Assembly: GCA_003427395.1 (NCBI GenBank)
Contig: BFEA01000141.1
Location: 2,935,116-2,956,701 of the forward strand
Direction of reading: 5' to 3'
Length of the DNA: 21,586 nt
Source: Chara braunii
Taxonomy: Eukaryota; Streptophyta; Charophyceae; Charales; Characeae
Both the position numbers and the translations under genes were made by a program. The notes under the pieces are model-generated. The model had not been told where the DNA came from. It made no database searches and was given only the letters and a program-made list of their open reading frames with translations. Shown here one piece after another: positions 10,127 to 18,320 of this stretch (position 1 is the stretch's first letter; the number at the start of each line of letters is the position of its first letter).

Positions 10127-10605
10127 GATGACTCGCAGTCTTGCTCTTGATCGTCATCAAGAGAAGGGTCCTCTGCGAAGGTCTCCTCGTCAACTTCAAG
10201 TAGATCGTGCGCTGCAAAAAGGTTACTGCCTGGAAACCGTTTGCGGTCGGTGGTCTTTTTGCCATCCGATCCACCCGGGAGGTCTTGTACCTCCAGCTTG
10301 ACTAAATCCCCCATGAGGGTAAGCCAATTTATTTACGTTACGAGTCTGAGCCCCAGGCGATGTGTCACAGTAGAGGGGACCGTACCTTTTATCACATCCA
10401 AGCAAGACGGCGCAGTCATCTCCAGATCCGGCGTAGCATAGAGTTTACAAACATATTGTTGCAGACTATGCATGGTGCTGGTCCACTTGCTATGCTTGAG
10501 CTTGTCCAACTTAAGTCTAGCTTTGGCTGCAACATGTGGATCAGCATATTGTTTGATCAAGAGTTCCTCGAGTGCGGCTATAGGCATAGCCATTTGTTCA
10601 GGTCT
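10084..10605 (-). pseudogene. gag: Element A gag, C-terminal part
   Basis: Two open pieces. 10593-10333 holds EELLIKQYADPHVAAKARLK, LQQYVCKLYATPDLEM and SCLDVIKGTVP, matching the helical retrotransposon gag (capsid) domain. 10314-10084 is an acidic tail (LLEVDEETFAEDPSLDDDQE) without a visible CCHC zinc knuckle. They are separated by a stop and frame change near 10315-10335. Translation upstream stops at TAA near 10614, in the foreign patch, so roughly 60 residues of gag expected before this point are gone. Confidence 0.8.
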
Positions 10606-10608
10606 ATT

Positions 10609-10734
10609 CTTTTATAGCCTGACTGTACAGCTTGGACTTCTAAGAAGCCGTCGGACTTCTAAGAAGCCCCTTACGGCGGGTTTCACATTGGTCCCTAGGA
10701 CCGACGACTGAGTCACTGGGGGTGTCCCCCAACA
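10609..10734 (-). mobile_element. LTR-like fragment fused between sdh3 piece and gag
   Basis: On the minus strand this begins TGTTGGGGGACACCCCCA, a TG start with a six-base inverted repeat, and ends in TATAAAAG at 10616-10609 directly before gag coding sequence. It carries two copies of GGACTTCTAAGAAGCC (plus-strand 10634-10649 and 10653-10668). It does not match the A or B LTR. I read it as the 5' end of an LTR from another family, but this rests on the TG start and TATA word only. Confidence 0.35.
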
Positions 10735-10926
10735 CATCAAAGTAGGATCACATAAATAAAAGCGATAAAAAGTCAGACTAAGTTCACAAATTTTGACAAA
10801 AAGAATACTAAATAAAACAGTTGTAGCTAAAAAAGCACCACAAATTCTATGAAAAATAGAGAAAGTAGGAGTTAATTGTGGCCTATAAATAGTAATATGA
10901 GGTGATAATGGTCAATTGATTTTCAT
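10735..10926 (-). pseudogene. sdh3: Mitochondrial sdh3 5' fragment (nuclear mitochondrial insert)
   Basis: Read from ATG at 10926 the minus strand gives MKIN, a TGA stop, then PLSPHITIYRPQL, FSIFHRICGAFLATT and VLFSILFVKICEL. This is the N-terminus of succinate dehydrogenase subunit 3 (cytochrome b560 of complex II): the S-P-H-x-x-I-Y-x-P-Q and S-x-x-H-R-x-x-G motifs are diagnostic, and the conserved Ser and His/Arg sit near the quinone and haem sites. About 64 codons are present and homology stops near 10735. The TGA at codon 5 sits where family members have Arg (CGA would be one C-to-T step away). The A+T-rich composition differs from its surroundings. It cannot make protein here. The gene is normally mitochondrial in charophytes and liverworts. 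Confidence 0.88.
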
Positions 10927-10948
10927 GTCAATTTACTCTGATTTTGAC

Positions 10949-11004
10949 TCAAGGTGACAGGATTCGAACCTATGACCCTCTGTACCCAAAACAGATGCGC
11001 TACC
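10949..11004 (-). pseudogene. trnP: Truncated mitochondrial tRNA-Pro (UGG)
   Basis: The minus strand reads GGTAGCGCATCTG, then anticodon arm TCTGT-TTTGGGT-ACAGA (anticodon UGG), variable GGGTC, T arm ATAGG-TTCGAAT-CCTGT and 3' acceptor strand CACCTTG plus discriminator A. The 5' acceptor strand and first half of the D arm are missing, so it cannot fold fully. The ACAGAGGGTCATAGG and CACCTTGA words match plant mitochondrial rather than plastid trnP. It ends 22 bp before the sdh3 ATG, a spacing typical of compact organelle DNA. At the other end it is fused directly to gag (IESWI) near 11004. Confidence 0.88.
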
Positions 11005-11798
11005 TGATCCAAGATTCAATGTCGTGTTTTCCGTCATGCTTAGACGGAATTTGTGCCGCCTTCCTGTCCACATAGGGAAAGTTGCAGCTAGGACCAGCGA
11101 TTGATGGGTTCGAATTTGGAGCTGCAACAGTTCCAAAATGCCCTACACTGCCACTTGTCGCTGCAGCAGCAGCAGCAGCAACAACAACGGGGTCTGGACC
11201 TACTGCAGATTCGGTTAGGTTGTTGGCCACACTCAAAGAAGAGGAAGAAGAAGAAGATAGAGTTAGAGGGGCAAGAACGAACTGACACGCAGCACTAGAA
11301 GCAGGGTAAGCAGGCGGAAGGACACTTTGGGCCGGCTGCAAGCTAGCAAACTATTGTCGGTGCTGCTGCGCCATCAGGGCCATATCCTCTCGCAACTTCT
11401 TGAGTTCATCAAACACCTTGGCGAGTTGGCCTGTATGGTCTTCAACAACCTGGACCTCTTCTAAAGCCAGAGAAGTGGGACAGTCTTCTCTTCCACCTCA
11501 TCATCAGTTAAGGCGGGCACGGTACTGAAGACGGCTTCATGAGCCTTTACTTTGTCTCCCCTCTCCTCCTCCTCCTCCTCTTCCCTCTTCAACGCTTTTT
11601 CATAAAAAAACTGGTACTGCGCTTTCTCTGCCTCAGGGGCAGCGTCCATTTGCAGGTTCCATTCTGCTGCAGATGCCATAATGGAGGGCGAGGGTGTCAA
11701 TAAGTCTCTCAAGCGAGGTCCGTACTTCCGCACACTTCTGGAACGAACACTCTTTCTCCCTCTCCTCACCCCCTCAAGAGCAACACTCAAAAACTTCT

Positions 11799-11843
<45 letters not shown>

Positions 11844-11961
11844 TGCGATCATATAGACGTAGGCATTTAATAAACCCAATGAAAGAAACAGTCTTGAAAG
11901 CAATTAGAAGAGAAGGTAGAACTCCTAGCCGGAGCCGCAATTCATTTGGACTGGAGAGCAA
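11004..11961 (-). pseudogene. gag: Element A gag, N-terminal part
   Basis: Homologous to gag B. After a (GA)n stretch that encodes repeated Arg-Glu come GVRRGRKSVRSRSV, then MASAAEWNLQMDA (ATG 11679) and FFYEKALKREEEEEEERG. The frame shifts near 11461. The next piece contains GQLAKVFDELKKLRED, a TAG stop at 11351-11353 (CAG would be one step away), Ser and Ala runs, and finally FPYVDRKAAQIPSKHDGKHD with IESWI, which parallels YSGPVVDKRAATSPSKYDGK and ITSWI in gag B. It ends abruptly at 11004, where the tRNA fragment starts. Confidence 0.82.
11803..11839. repeat. (TC)n/(GA)n microsatellite inside gag A
   Basis: About 37 bases of pure TC dinucleotide. On the coding (minus) strand it is read as alternating Arg-Glu in every frame, so length changes can shift the downstream frame without creating a stop inside the repeat. 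Confidence 0.95.
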
Positions 11962-12215
11962 TCAAAACAAAAAAACAAAGATCAGAGAGATCTGATTCCA
12001 CCACAAAGTCTGATTCGGCCACGTATGACGTTCTCTCAAGCCGAACCGGACTCAACTTCGTGAAGACACAACAAATCAAATTGGACTGGAGAGCAATCAA
12101 AACAAAAAAATAAAGATCAGAGAGATTTGATTCCACCATAAAGTCTGGTCCGGCCACGTATGACGTCCTCTCAAGCCTAACCGGACTCAGCTTCGTGAAG
12201 ACGCAACAAATCAAA
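11946..12215. repeat. 135-bp tandem duplication in the element A leader
   Basis: Copies 11946-12080 and 12081-12215 both start TTGGACTGGAGAGCAATCAA and end AACAAATCAAA. I count nine substitutions, so about 93% identity. The length is a multiple of three, so one minus-strand frame stays open across both, but it has no recognisable domain and I do not call it a gene. I did not find the unit in the element B leader. Confidence 0.92.
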
Positions 12216-13328
12216 TTCAAAGTGTACTACGTAAATGCAAGAGAGAATTGAGTGGTGTCCAAGGTGCGAGTCAGGCGGCGGATCGTGCGGTAAAGTATGA
12301 CAGAACGTCTCGACCAAGATCCCCTCAGCAGCGAGTGTCCTGGTCCGAAATCATGAACTCAGTCCCAATCAGATAAAGCGAGGTAACTGACGTTAACAAA
12401 TTTGGGCCTGAGGGGCCCTTCTTGTTTGGGCTCGATCCAACTGAGTCCCAAATGGTCTCAGTGGAGTCAGAACCGGGCCCCAACCAACAACAGTTCCACA
12501 AAGACCTACTTTCTGCCCCTACCGAATTAAAAAATGAAATTTAGCCCCGGAAAGAACCTACAGACTACAGCCGTTCAGAATGAAATAAGCAAAGCACTGT
12601 AGAGAGATATAGCATGGCAAGCAAGATACTCCATTCATTCACTCGTCAAGTGAGTAAGCAGTTCCCACACCTCTCACAAGATCAAGACTATAGAGGATGG
12701 AAGAAGAACCCAAAATAGCCCAGCAGGCAATCAATTCCATGCACACACACACATGGGCACCCTGGTGGCACGACACTTACCTTGGTGGCACGACACTTAC
12801 CTGAGTGGCCGGGCTCTTGAGATGAAAGAAACTCACCCCCCTCTCACATAGTCCTCCTGACCCAATTAGCATCCTCTACACTAGTGTCCTATCATCTAGG
12901 AAGGTCAACATCTATCCCAAAGTACAACGCCGGATCCCCCGTCGATGTTGAAGATCAAAGCAGCAACTTGTAGTCCGTAGGTGCAGATATGGCTGCCACC
13001 CTCGAGCTCGCCTAGCTTGAGGGGAGCCCTAAAGTCACTCCTCGTCTTCCTCGAAGTCCAGATTCAAGTTATAGGTGCCCTTCATTGTCGCCTCTCTCAA
13101 GTTGCATCACGAAGTCCCACCTTGTGTCTTGCCACCACAAACATGCACTCAAGCAACCTGGGCGGGTCTAGCGTTGACCCTACACGGCCCTGCCAGGTGG
13201 GGGCAGCTTCCCTTCACCACGCTGCCCAACTTAACCCTAACTTCCAGCCCTAACCTTAAGTGGTTAGGCCTTACCACTTAGGTTAGGGTTATGGCGGCAA
13301 AGTCAACTCTTGCCAGCACGTAGAATCC
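11962..13328 (-). other. Element A leader between PBS and gag
   Basis: About 1.4 kb of untranslated leader. It is recognisably homologous to the element B leader: GGGTTAAG next to GCTGCCCCCACCTGG, GGCAGCCATATCTGCA(C/T), CATCGAC followed by GGGGATCCGG, and a block with TTTGGGACTCA near 12430-12450. No convincing gene is present. Confidence 0.75.
13248..13288. repeat. Inverted repeat 40 nt downstream of the element A PBS
   Basis: CCCTAACCTTAAGTGGT (13248-13264) pairs with ACCACTTAGGTTAGGG (13273-13288), with one extra base in the left arm and an eight-base loop. In leader RNA this would form a stable stem-loop. Element B has a comparable CCTAA/TTAGG structure at a similar place. Confidence 0.75.
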
Positions 13329-13340
13329 GCTTTGATACCA
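13329..13340 (-). other. Element A primer binding site (tRNA-iMet)
   Basis: The minus strand reads TGGTATCAAAGC one base after the LTR end CGTAACA. TGGTATC is complementary to the 3' end of plant initiator methionine tRNA, the usual primer of Ty3/gypsy and copia elements. It fixes the direction of element A. Confidence 0.85.
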
Positions 13341-13341
13341 A

Positions 13342-13572
13342 TGTTACGATCCTGGCCAATTTCGAAGTATACATTCATCAGAAAGTACAATGCCGTCCAA
13401 TTGCAAAAAGAAATCAATGAACTTGAGAGGAGAGAGAGGGAAAGAAGAAGAATAAGTAAGAAAGAAGAAGAAGATGATGTACTCCAGCATAGGCCAATGA
13501 CAAGGCTCTTCTTCTTCGCCAACCAATCTCCTCTTCCTCCCCTCTTATTCAAACAATGGCTGAACCAGAATC
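13342..13572 (-). mobile_element. Element A 5' LTR, last 231 bp only
   Basis: Matches 5122-5363 of the 3' LTR with three substitutions in about the first 200 bp, a GAA-repeat length difference and a more diverged last stretch. It breaks at CCAGAATC exactly where element B begins with TGTAACGACCCG. The missing 1.1 kb of this LTR should lie on the far side of element B, outside this window or lost. Confidence 0.88.
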
Positions 13573-14982
13573 TGTAACGACCCGCCAAAAACACAGACTG
13601 AGAACACTGTTGATTTTTGGGATTTGCCGCTGGAATGAATGCCTTGCTGAAATTCCCGCATTCTGCTGTGATTTCCATGTCTGTGTCTTTGTGCGTGCCT
13701 GTTGGTTTGCATGCCTGTCTGAGTGCTTGTCAGTTGAGTGTGTGTGTGACCCGCAAGGGTACTTGTTGGTTGCAAGGCCCCGCAGGGCCGGTACTTACCT
13801 GTGGCCGTGACTGTGAAGGGTTGCAAAGGGGAAAACACTCGAGTAGCGGGGGTAGGCCCGCGACACTTAGAGCAGAGGGGAAAAACACTCAAGTAGTAGG
13901 TAGGCCGGTACCACTGAAGTAGTGGTAGAAGTGTCGGATACCGGAGGCCGAGCAGAAGAAGACAAAAAGTTGGCATTTTTTTAGGCCCAGTAGCGGTAGG
14001 ATAGCGGTAGGCCGGTACCAGTCCAAGTAGCCCGGGTCTAGGGCCTGTACGGAGGATAGCAGAGCCTGCAATGATGTTTCCCTCCGAAAGGGAGGAGGTA
14101 CCGGTTGCTGGGAGGCCGCTCGGCCTAGGAAGTCACTGCCCAGGAGGTCAGTAGGCCGCTATATCTCCAAGAAGAGCAAAGAGCTCTTCCTCATTTGCGC
14201 TGTGCAAGGATTGGCAACATGCTGCTGGAGCGCAGCGCTGGACTGGTGCAGCGCTTCTTGGAGGTGAAGGGTCGCTGGAGCTCAGCCTGGCTATGGCGAG
14301 CAGTCCAGCTTGAGGAGGAAGAAGGGGGCATGGTAGGAGAGTGGCGGGGCACTTACCTGGCTATGGTAGACACCATCTTCATCACCTTGTTGGGCGCTGG
14401 ATCTGGAAGGCCCCAGTTGGGGTAGTGCTGCACCAAGGAAGCTCGAGGCAGAGTCAGGCATGGCGGACCAGTCAGCAGCGGCATAGCTGCTTTGGGTTGT
14501 CCTTTGGACATCAGCGCAGCACCATAGCTGCTTTGGGTTGTCCTTTGGACATCAGCGCAGCACCATAGCTGCTTTGGGTTGTCCTTTGGACGTCAGGGCA
14601 AGGCCCTCAATAGTCCGCCATAGCCTACGCATGAGAGAGGAGGCTGAAGGAGGGAAGCCATAGCTATGGTGGACTGGTTGTTGTTGTTGTTGTTGAGTTG
14701 AATCAGCAGTAAGAGGGAACTTCGGATATTGATTCTGGTTCATCCATTCATTGTTATTATTATTATTGAGAGAAGAATAAGATTGGTGAAGTGGAGGAGG
14801 AGAAGATGGAGAGAAAAGGGGGATTTGTCATTGGCCTTGCTGGTGTACATCATCTTCTTCTTCTTCTTCTTTCTCTCTCCTCTCGTCTTTATCTCTTTGC
14901 AAGTGCTTTCATTTCTTTCGCAATTGGGTGGCATTGTCTTTCATTGTGAATTTGCACTTGGGAAATGACCAGGATCGTAACA
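13573..14982 (+). mobile_element. Element B 5' LTR (Ty3/gypsy), 1410 bp
   Basis: Starts TGTAACGACCCGCC and ends CCAGGATCGTAACA, then a PBS. It is homologous to the element A LTR in reverse orientation but clearly diverged, so B is a related subfamily rather than a copy of A. It has a TATATC word at 14160-14165 in a GGCCGC context that element A shares, a candidate promoter. The 3' third has TTC-rich runs. Its left flank GAATC (13568-13572) is the predicted target-site duplication. Confidence 0.9.
14482..14604 (+). repeat. Three 41-bp tandem repeats in the element B LTR
   Basis: Units start CATAGCTGCTTTGGGTTGTC at 14482, 14523 and 14564; the first two are identical and the third decays after GGAC. 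The element A LTR has two looser copies of the same unit (plus-strand region about 5480-5565). The array lies 320 bp after the candidate TATA word, so it probably lies in transcribed R or U5 sequence. Confidence 0.9.
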
Positions 14983-14984
14983 AT

Positions 14985-14996
14985 TGGTATCGGAGC
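14985..14996 (+). other. Element B primer binding site (tRNA-iMet)
   Basis: TGGTATCGGAGC lies two bases after the LTR end. It differs by one base from TGGTATCAGAGC, the usual complement of the plant initiator tRNA-Met 3' end. Confidence 0.88.
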
Positions 14997-16329
14997 GGAC
15001 TTACTTGCTGGCGAGAGGTGTTAGTCACCCTAAGCCTAATTTCGAGTTAGGTTAGGGCTAACCTAATCTCAGATTAGGGTTGGAAGTTAGGGTTAAGTGG
15101 GGCAGTGAGGTATGTGGATGCTGCCCCCACCTGGTTAGGTCATGTAGGGTCGACATTTGACCTGACCAGGTTGACTGAGTGAATGGATGGGGTGGCGAGA
15201 CACAAAGGAGACTGATTGGAGTAAGCGAGAGGGAGTAGAGAGTGAGAGGTACTCGCACCTGGAAACTGCACTTCAGGAAGACATTGAGTGACTTTTGGGC
15301 TTCCCTTCAAGAGGGAGACTTGATCGGAGGCTGCCATATCTGCATCGAATTGCTGCAAGTTGCTACTTTGGTCTTCAGACATCGACAGGGGATCCGGCTT
15401 TGCAACAGGGGTGTAGGAAGGCCCTCTTAGTCATGCCAGGACACTTCGTGTAGTGGTAGTTAGGGGTCAGGAGGACTCATCTGAGAGGGGGGTGAGTCGT
15501 TATCCATCTTTGGAGGCCGGGCCTCACAGGTAAGTGTCGTGTGACCTGGTTAGCCAATGGGAGGTTGCTTGGTGCTTCATAGCCTGTTGGGGGTGTGCTG
15601 GGCTCTTTTCCTCTTCTCTGCGGTCTTGGCTGTGTGTGTGAGCATGTGGATTGCTTTCTCACCTGATGGATGGATGGATGATGTATCTGTTCTAAACGAC
15701 ATATCTTTCTGCGGTGCAATGTCTTTTCATTTCTGAATGGCTGTAGGGGTAAGCTTCTTGCTGAAAGTTGTCTTTTCCTTTTCAGTACGGTAGAGGCAAT
15801 TTGGGACCGACTTGGTATCCCTATCTCGTTCAACCTGGTCCACGACCTACTTGGGACCTTTTGGGACTCAATGGGACCAGGCCCAACGGGACAGGACCTT
15901 TCGGGCCCAAATCTGTTGCCGCCTGTGCATCTCTTTGCTGTGCTGAACTTGGGGGACATACGGCTAGCAAGGGCATTCCTTTCAAGGGGATCTTGACTGG
16001 TCTTACTGCATGTTATCACATACTGCCCCGCATCTGACTCGGCGACCGTCTGCACCCCTCGAAATCTCCATTGCTGCAGTTAGCTTTCTTCGACTGATTT
16101 ATTGTGATACATGTCCCTTGTCAGGTTAGACAAGAGGGGATCTTCAGCTAATCTGATCGAGCTCGTTCTATAAGTCAGTCCTCTCTTCCGTTTTTTTTTT
16201 TTTTNTTTTTTTTAATTCTTTTATTCCGCTGCGTGCCATTCTCAAGTCCAAATGAATCGCCGCTCCGGCTAGGAGTTCTACCTTCTTCTCTGTGTGATTT
16301 TCTGCTTCTTTCTTTCATCTGAACTATCT
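14997..16329 (+). other. Element B leader between PBS and gag
   Basis: About 1.3 kb without a supported gene. It contains the CCTAA/TTAGG inverted repeats at 15030-15080 (for example TTAGGTTAGGGCTAACCTAA at 15047-15066), GCTGCCCCCACCTGG, repeated GGGAC(C/T) words at 15800-15900, and a 23-base T run at 16191-16213 with an undetermined base N at 16205. Homology with leader A shows that it is structural element sequence rather than a host gene. Confidence 0.75.
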
Positions 16330-17160
16330 ATGTCCGGTATTGAGACACGTGCGCAGACAGCGGGAAGAGAGAGAAGGGAGAGAGAAGGTGTTTTGTTTGA
16401 GAGTGTGAGGAGGGGCAAGAGGAGTGTTCGTCCAAACGTGAGGAGAGAGCGGACCCCTCTTGAGAGATCTACTAACACCCCTTCCTCCGGCATGGCAGAC
16501 ATCACATCTGCCCAATGGCAGGCCATGCTGGACGCAACAGACGAGAACGGGAAACCGTTCTTCCAAAAGCTTTATGATGATGCCGTGCAGAGGGAAAGGG
16601 AGGCAGAGGCAGCAGCCAGAGCCACCAGCATTGCTGATCAGGTGGCCCTCCTTCAGGTCCCGGAAGCGAACGCTGACCGGTTCCAGGAGAAGTTAGCTCC
16701 TGCCATAGCAGCCTTGGTTCGACTGCGGAACTTAGAAGACCTTGAGTCCCGTGTAACAACACTTGAGCAGCGGAACCAAGAGCTGCAGGCTGAGATAATC
16801 AGCCTCAAACAGTCCCAACTGTCTGCCCCCCGCCCTCCTAACCCTCGACCTGCTCCAGTCCCAGTCTCTCAATCCAACACAGTCCTCATGGCAAGAGCAA
16901 GTGGAACTGTGACGAGTGCAGGAACCGGTGCCAGCTCCTCGAGCGGCAGCGCCGGCAGTTCTGCACTAGTCATAGTCCCAAATGCAAGGACATCAGCCCA
17001 AAACGCCACAGTCCTTACTGGCGTACAATACAGCGGTCCCGTAGTGGACAAGCGGGCGGCCACTTCGCCGTCCAAGTACGACGGGAAAGCGGATATCACC
17101 TCTTGGATTAGTTCCATGCGCTCATACTTCAAGGTCATGCAGACAGCGCAGGACGATTGA
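16330..17160 (+). pseudogene. gag: Element B gag, N-terminal half, truncated
   Basis: I prefer ATG 16330 (MSGIETRAQTAGRERR); ATG 16492 (MADITSAQWQAMLD) is an alternative and starts the block conserved with gag A. Order: basic Arg-rich head, the conserved AQWQAML block, an Ala/Glu helix, a predicted coiled coil around LEDLESRVTTLEQRNQELQA, a Pro-rich hinge (RPPNPRPAPVP), a Ser/Gly linker, then SKYDGKADITSWISSMRSYF, the start of the gag capsid-like domain. A TGA at 17158-17160 stops the frame. The same frame continues SMIMG, still gag-like, to about 17173, then homology ends at element D. Gag forms the cytoplasmic virus-like particle in such elements; this copy lacks the capsid core. Confidence 0.88.
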
Positions 17161-17173
17161 AGCATGATCATGG

Positions 17174-17750
17174 GTCTGCAACTCTCTCTCCATCGTCTCG
17201 GCCCTCCAATCGCCTTGTCCTTTCGCTTGCAAGGCACAGTTTCCATTCTAACTTCTTCTCATCTTCACTGGCCTGTTGGCGCAAGGGGTTCTCCTCCTCC
17301 TCCAATTCCTTTAAGACCGCCTCCCTTTATGCTTGGGGGACAATCAACAAAGCCTCTTCCTCCCAAGTGCCAAATTGGCCACCCACTCTGTCACCATCTT
17401 CTCCATTTTTGCCTCTCTTTCTCGCGCCCCACTAGACTCCCCTCTCTCCTCGGTCCTCACATTTCTCTGAAGGGGAACCTCCACTTCTTTTTCTTATTCT
17501 TCCTCTGCTTCTGCTTCGCCTCTACTTCTACTGTCGCCAACTTCTCCTCCTCCTCTTTCTTCCACCTTTCCAATTCTTCCTCCATCTGTTTTTGCTTCGC
17601 CTTCTGCTCTTCCGTCAATGCCAACATCTTCGCCTTCTTAATCAACTCCTTCTCCATCTTCTCTTTCTTTTCTCTTAGAGCGGAGGCGGCTTTGTCTTCT
17701 TGCTCCTTACTATAAGAGGTGGTGCTAGTTCCTGTCCTAGTGGCCACCAT
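17174..17750 (-). pseudogene. gag: Element D gag-like fragment, different family
   Basis: The minus strand from ATG 17750 reads MVATRTGTSTTSYSKEQEDK, then a Lys/Glu-rich helix (EKKEKMEKELIKKAKMLAL, QKQMEEELERWKKEEEEK), ending at TGA 17457. Further pieces in other frames continue the same style: KMEKMVTEWVANLALG near 17390-17345, and KELEEEENPLRQQASEDEKK with ASERTRRLEG down to about 17180. This is the N-terminal, coiled-coil-rich gag of a second retroelement family, broken by at least two frame changes. It meets gag B tail-to-tail at about 17174. No domain proves the function; the call rests on composition, the MVATRTGTS start and family recognition. Confidence 0.65.
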
Positions 17751-18319
17751 GGTGAAAGATGCACAACCAAGTGATAGTTCTACTCCTCACCACTTAAGAC
17801 TTTCCACCCACGAAATGACTAACTCTTTAAAGGACCACAAAGTCTTCTCCTTTGATCCAGCCAGGCTACCACAGCCGACGACTCTGGATCAGACCCTGTC
17901 AACTATGGTCACTAGCCTAACCTACTCTAAGGTTGTCATGACAGGACTCTACCGCTGATCGGGAGCCATTTAAGGAGATCCCCCATAACTCCTCACAAAT
18001 TCTTTAACGTCGCAGTCAGGACGACATGATCAACAGAGTCCCCTCAATACTTAAGGCAGGCGGATGCGCAGCCTACAACTCAGATGTCAGGCCTACCATG
18101 CCACTACTGAGCAGCCCGTCGGTCTGTACCCGTCCTTGGGGGTTTCGGGACGTGTCAGTCGTCGGACATGGACTTCAGCCCTACTCAGCCTGTGCAGGTT
18201 TGGTCACCACAGCTCTACAACCTTATGCACATAGTCCTATCAACCTAGACAGAAATGACTCAATGCAGAAAGAAGGGACATCTTGACTCGGCAAGTACCA
18301 AGGCATGTGCACATCCATA
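17751..18319. other. No gene seen; probable element D leader
   Basis: The 570 bp upstream of the element D gag start show no supported open frame, PBS or LTR end. It may be the untranslated leader of element D read on the minus strand. Confidence 0.4.
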
Positions 18320-18320
18320 G

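Noticed and set aside
10609-10734. Continuation of sdh3 past 10735
   Set aside because: The reading after the Met codon at 10735 turns to Gly/Pro/Arg/Ser-rich sequence of higher GC with no hydrophobic helix, unlike sdh3, and a TG-start LTR-like sequence begins here.
11942-12220. 92-codon minus-strand open frame with two repeats
   Set aside because: It stays open only because the duplicated unit is 135 bp, a multiple of three; no start context or domain.
13210-13295. CCCTAA/TTAGGG words resembling telomere repeats
   Set aside because: They are not in tandem and recur in the leaders of both elements as inverted-repeat arms, so they are element structure.
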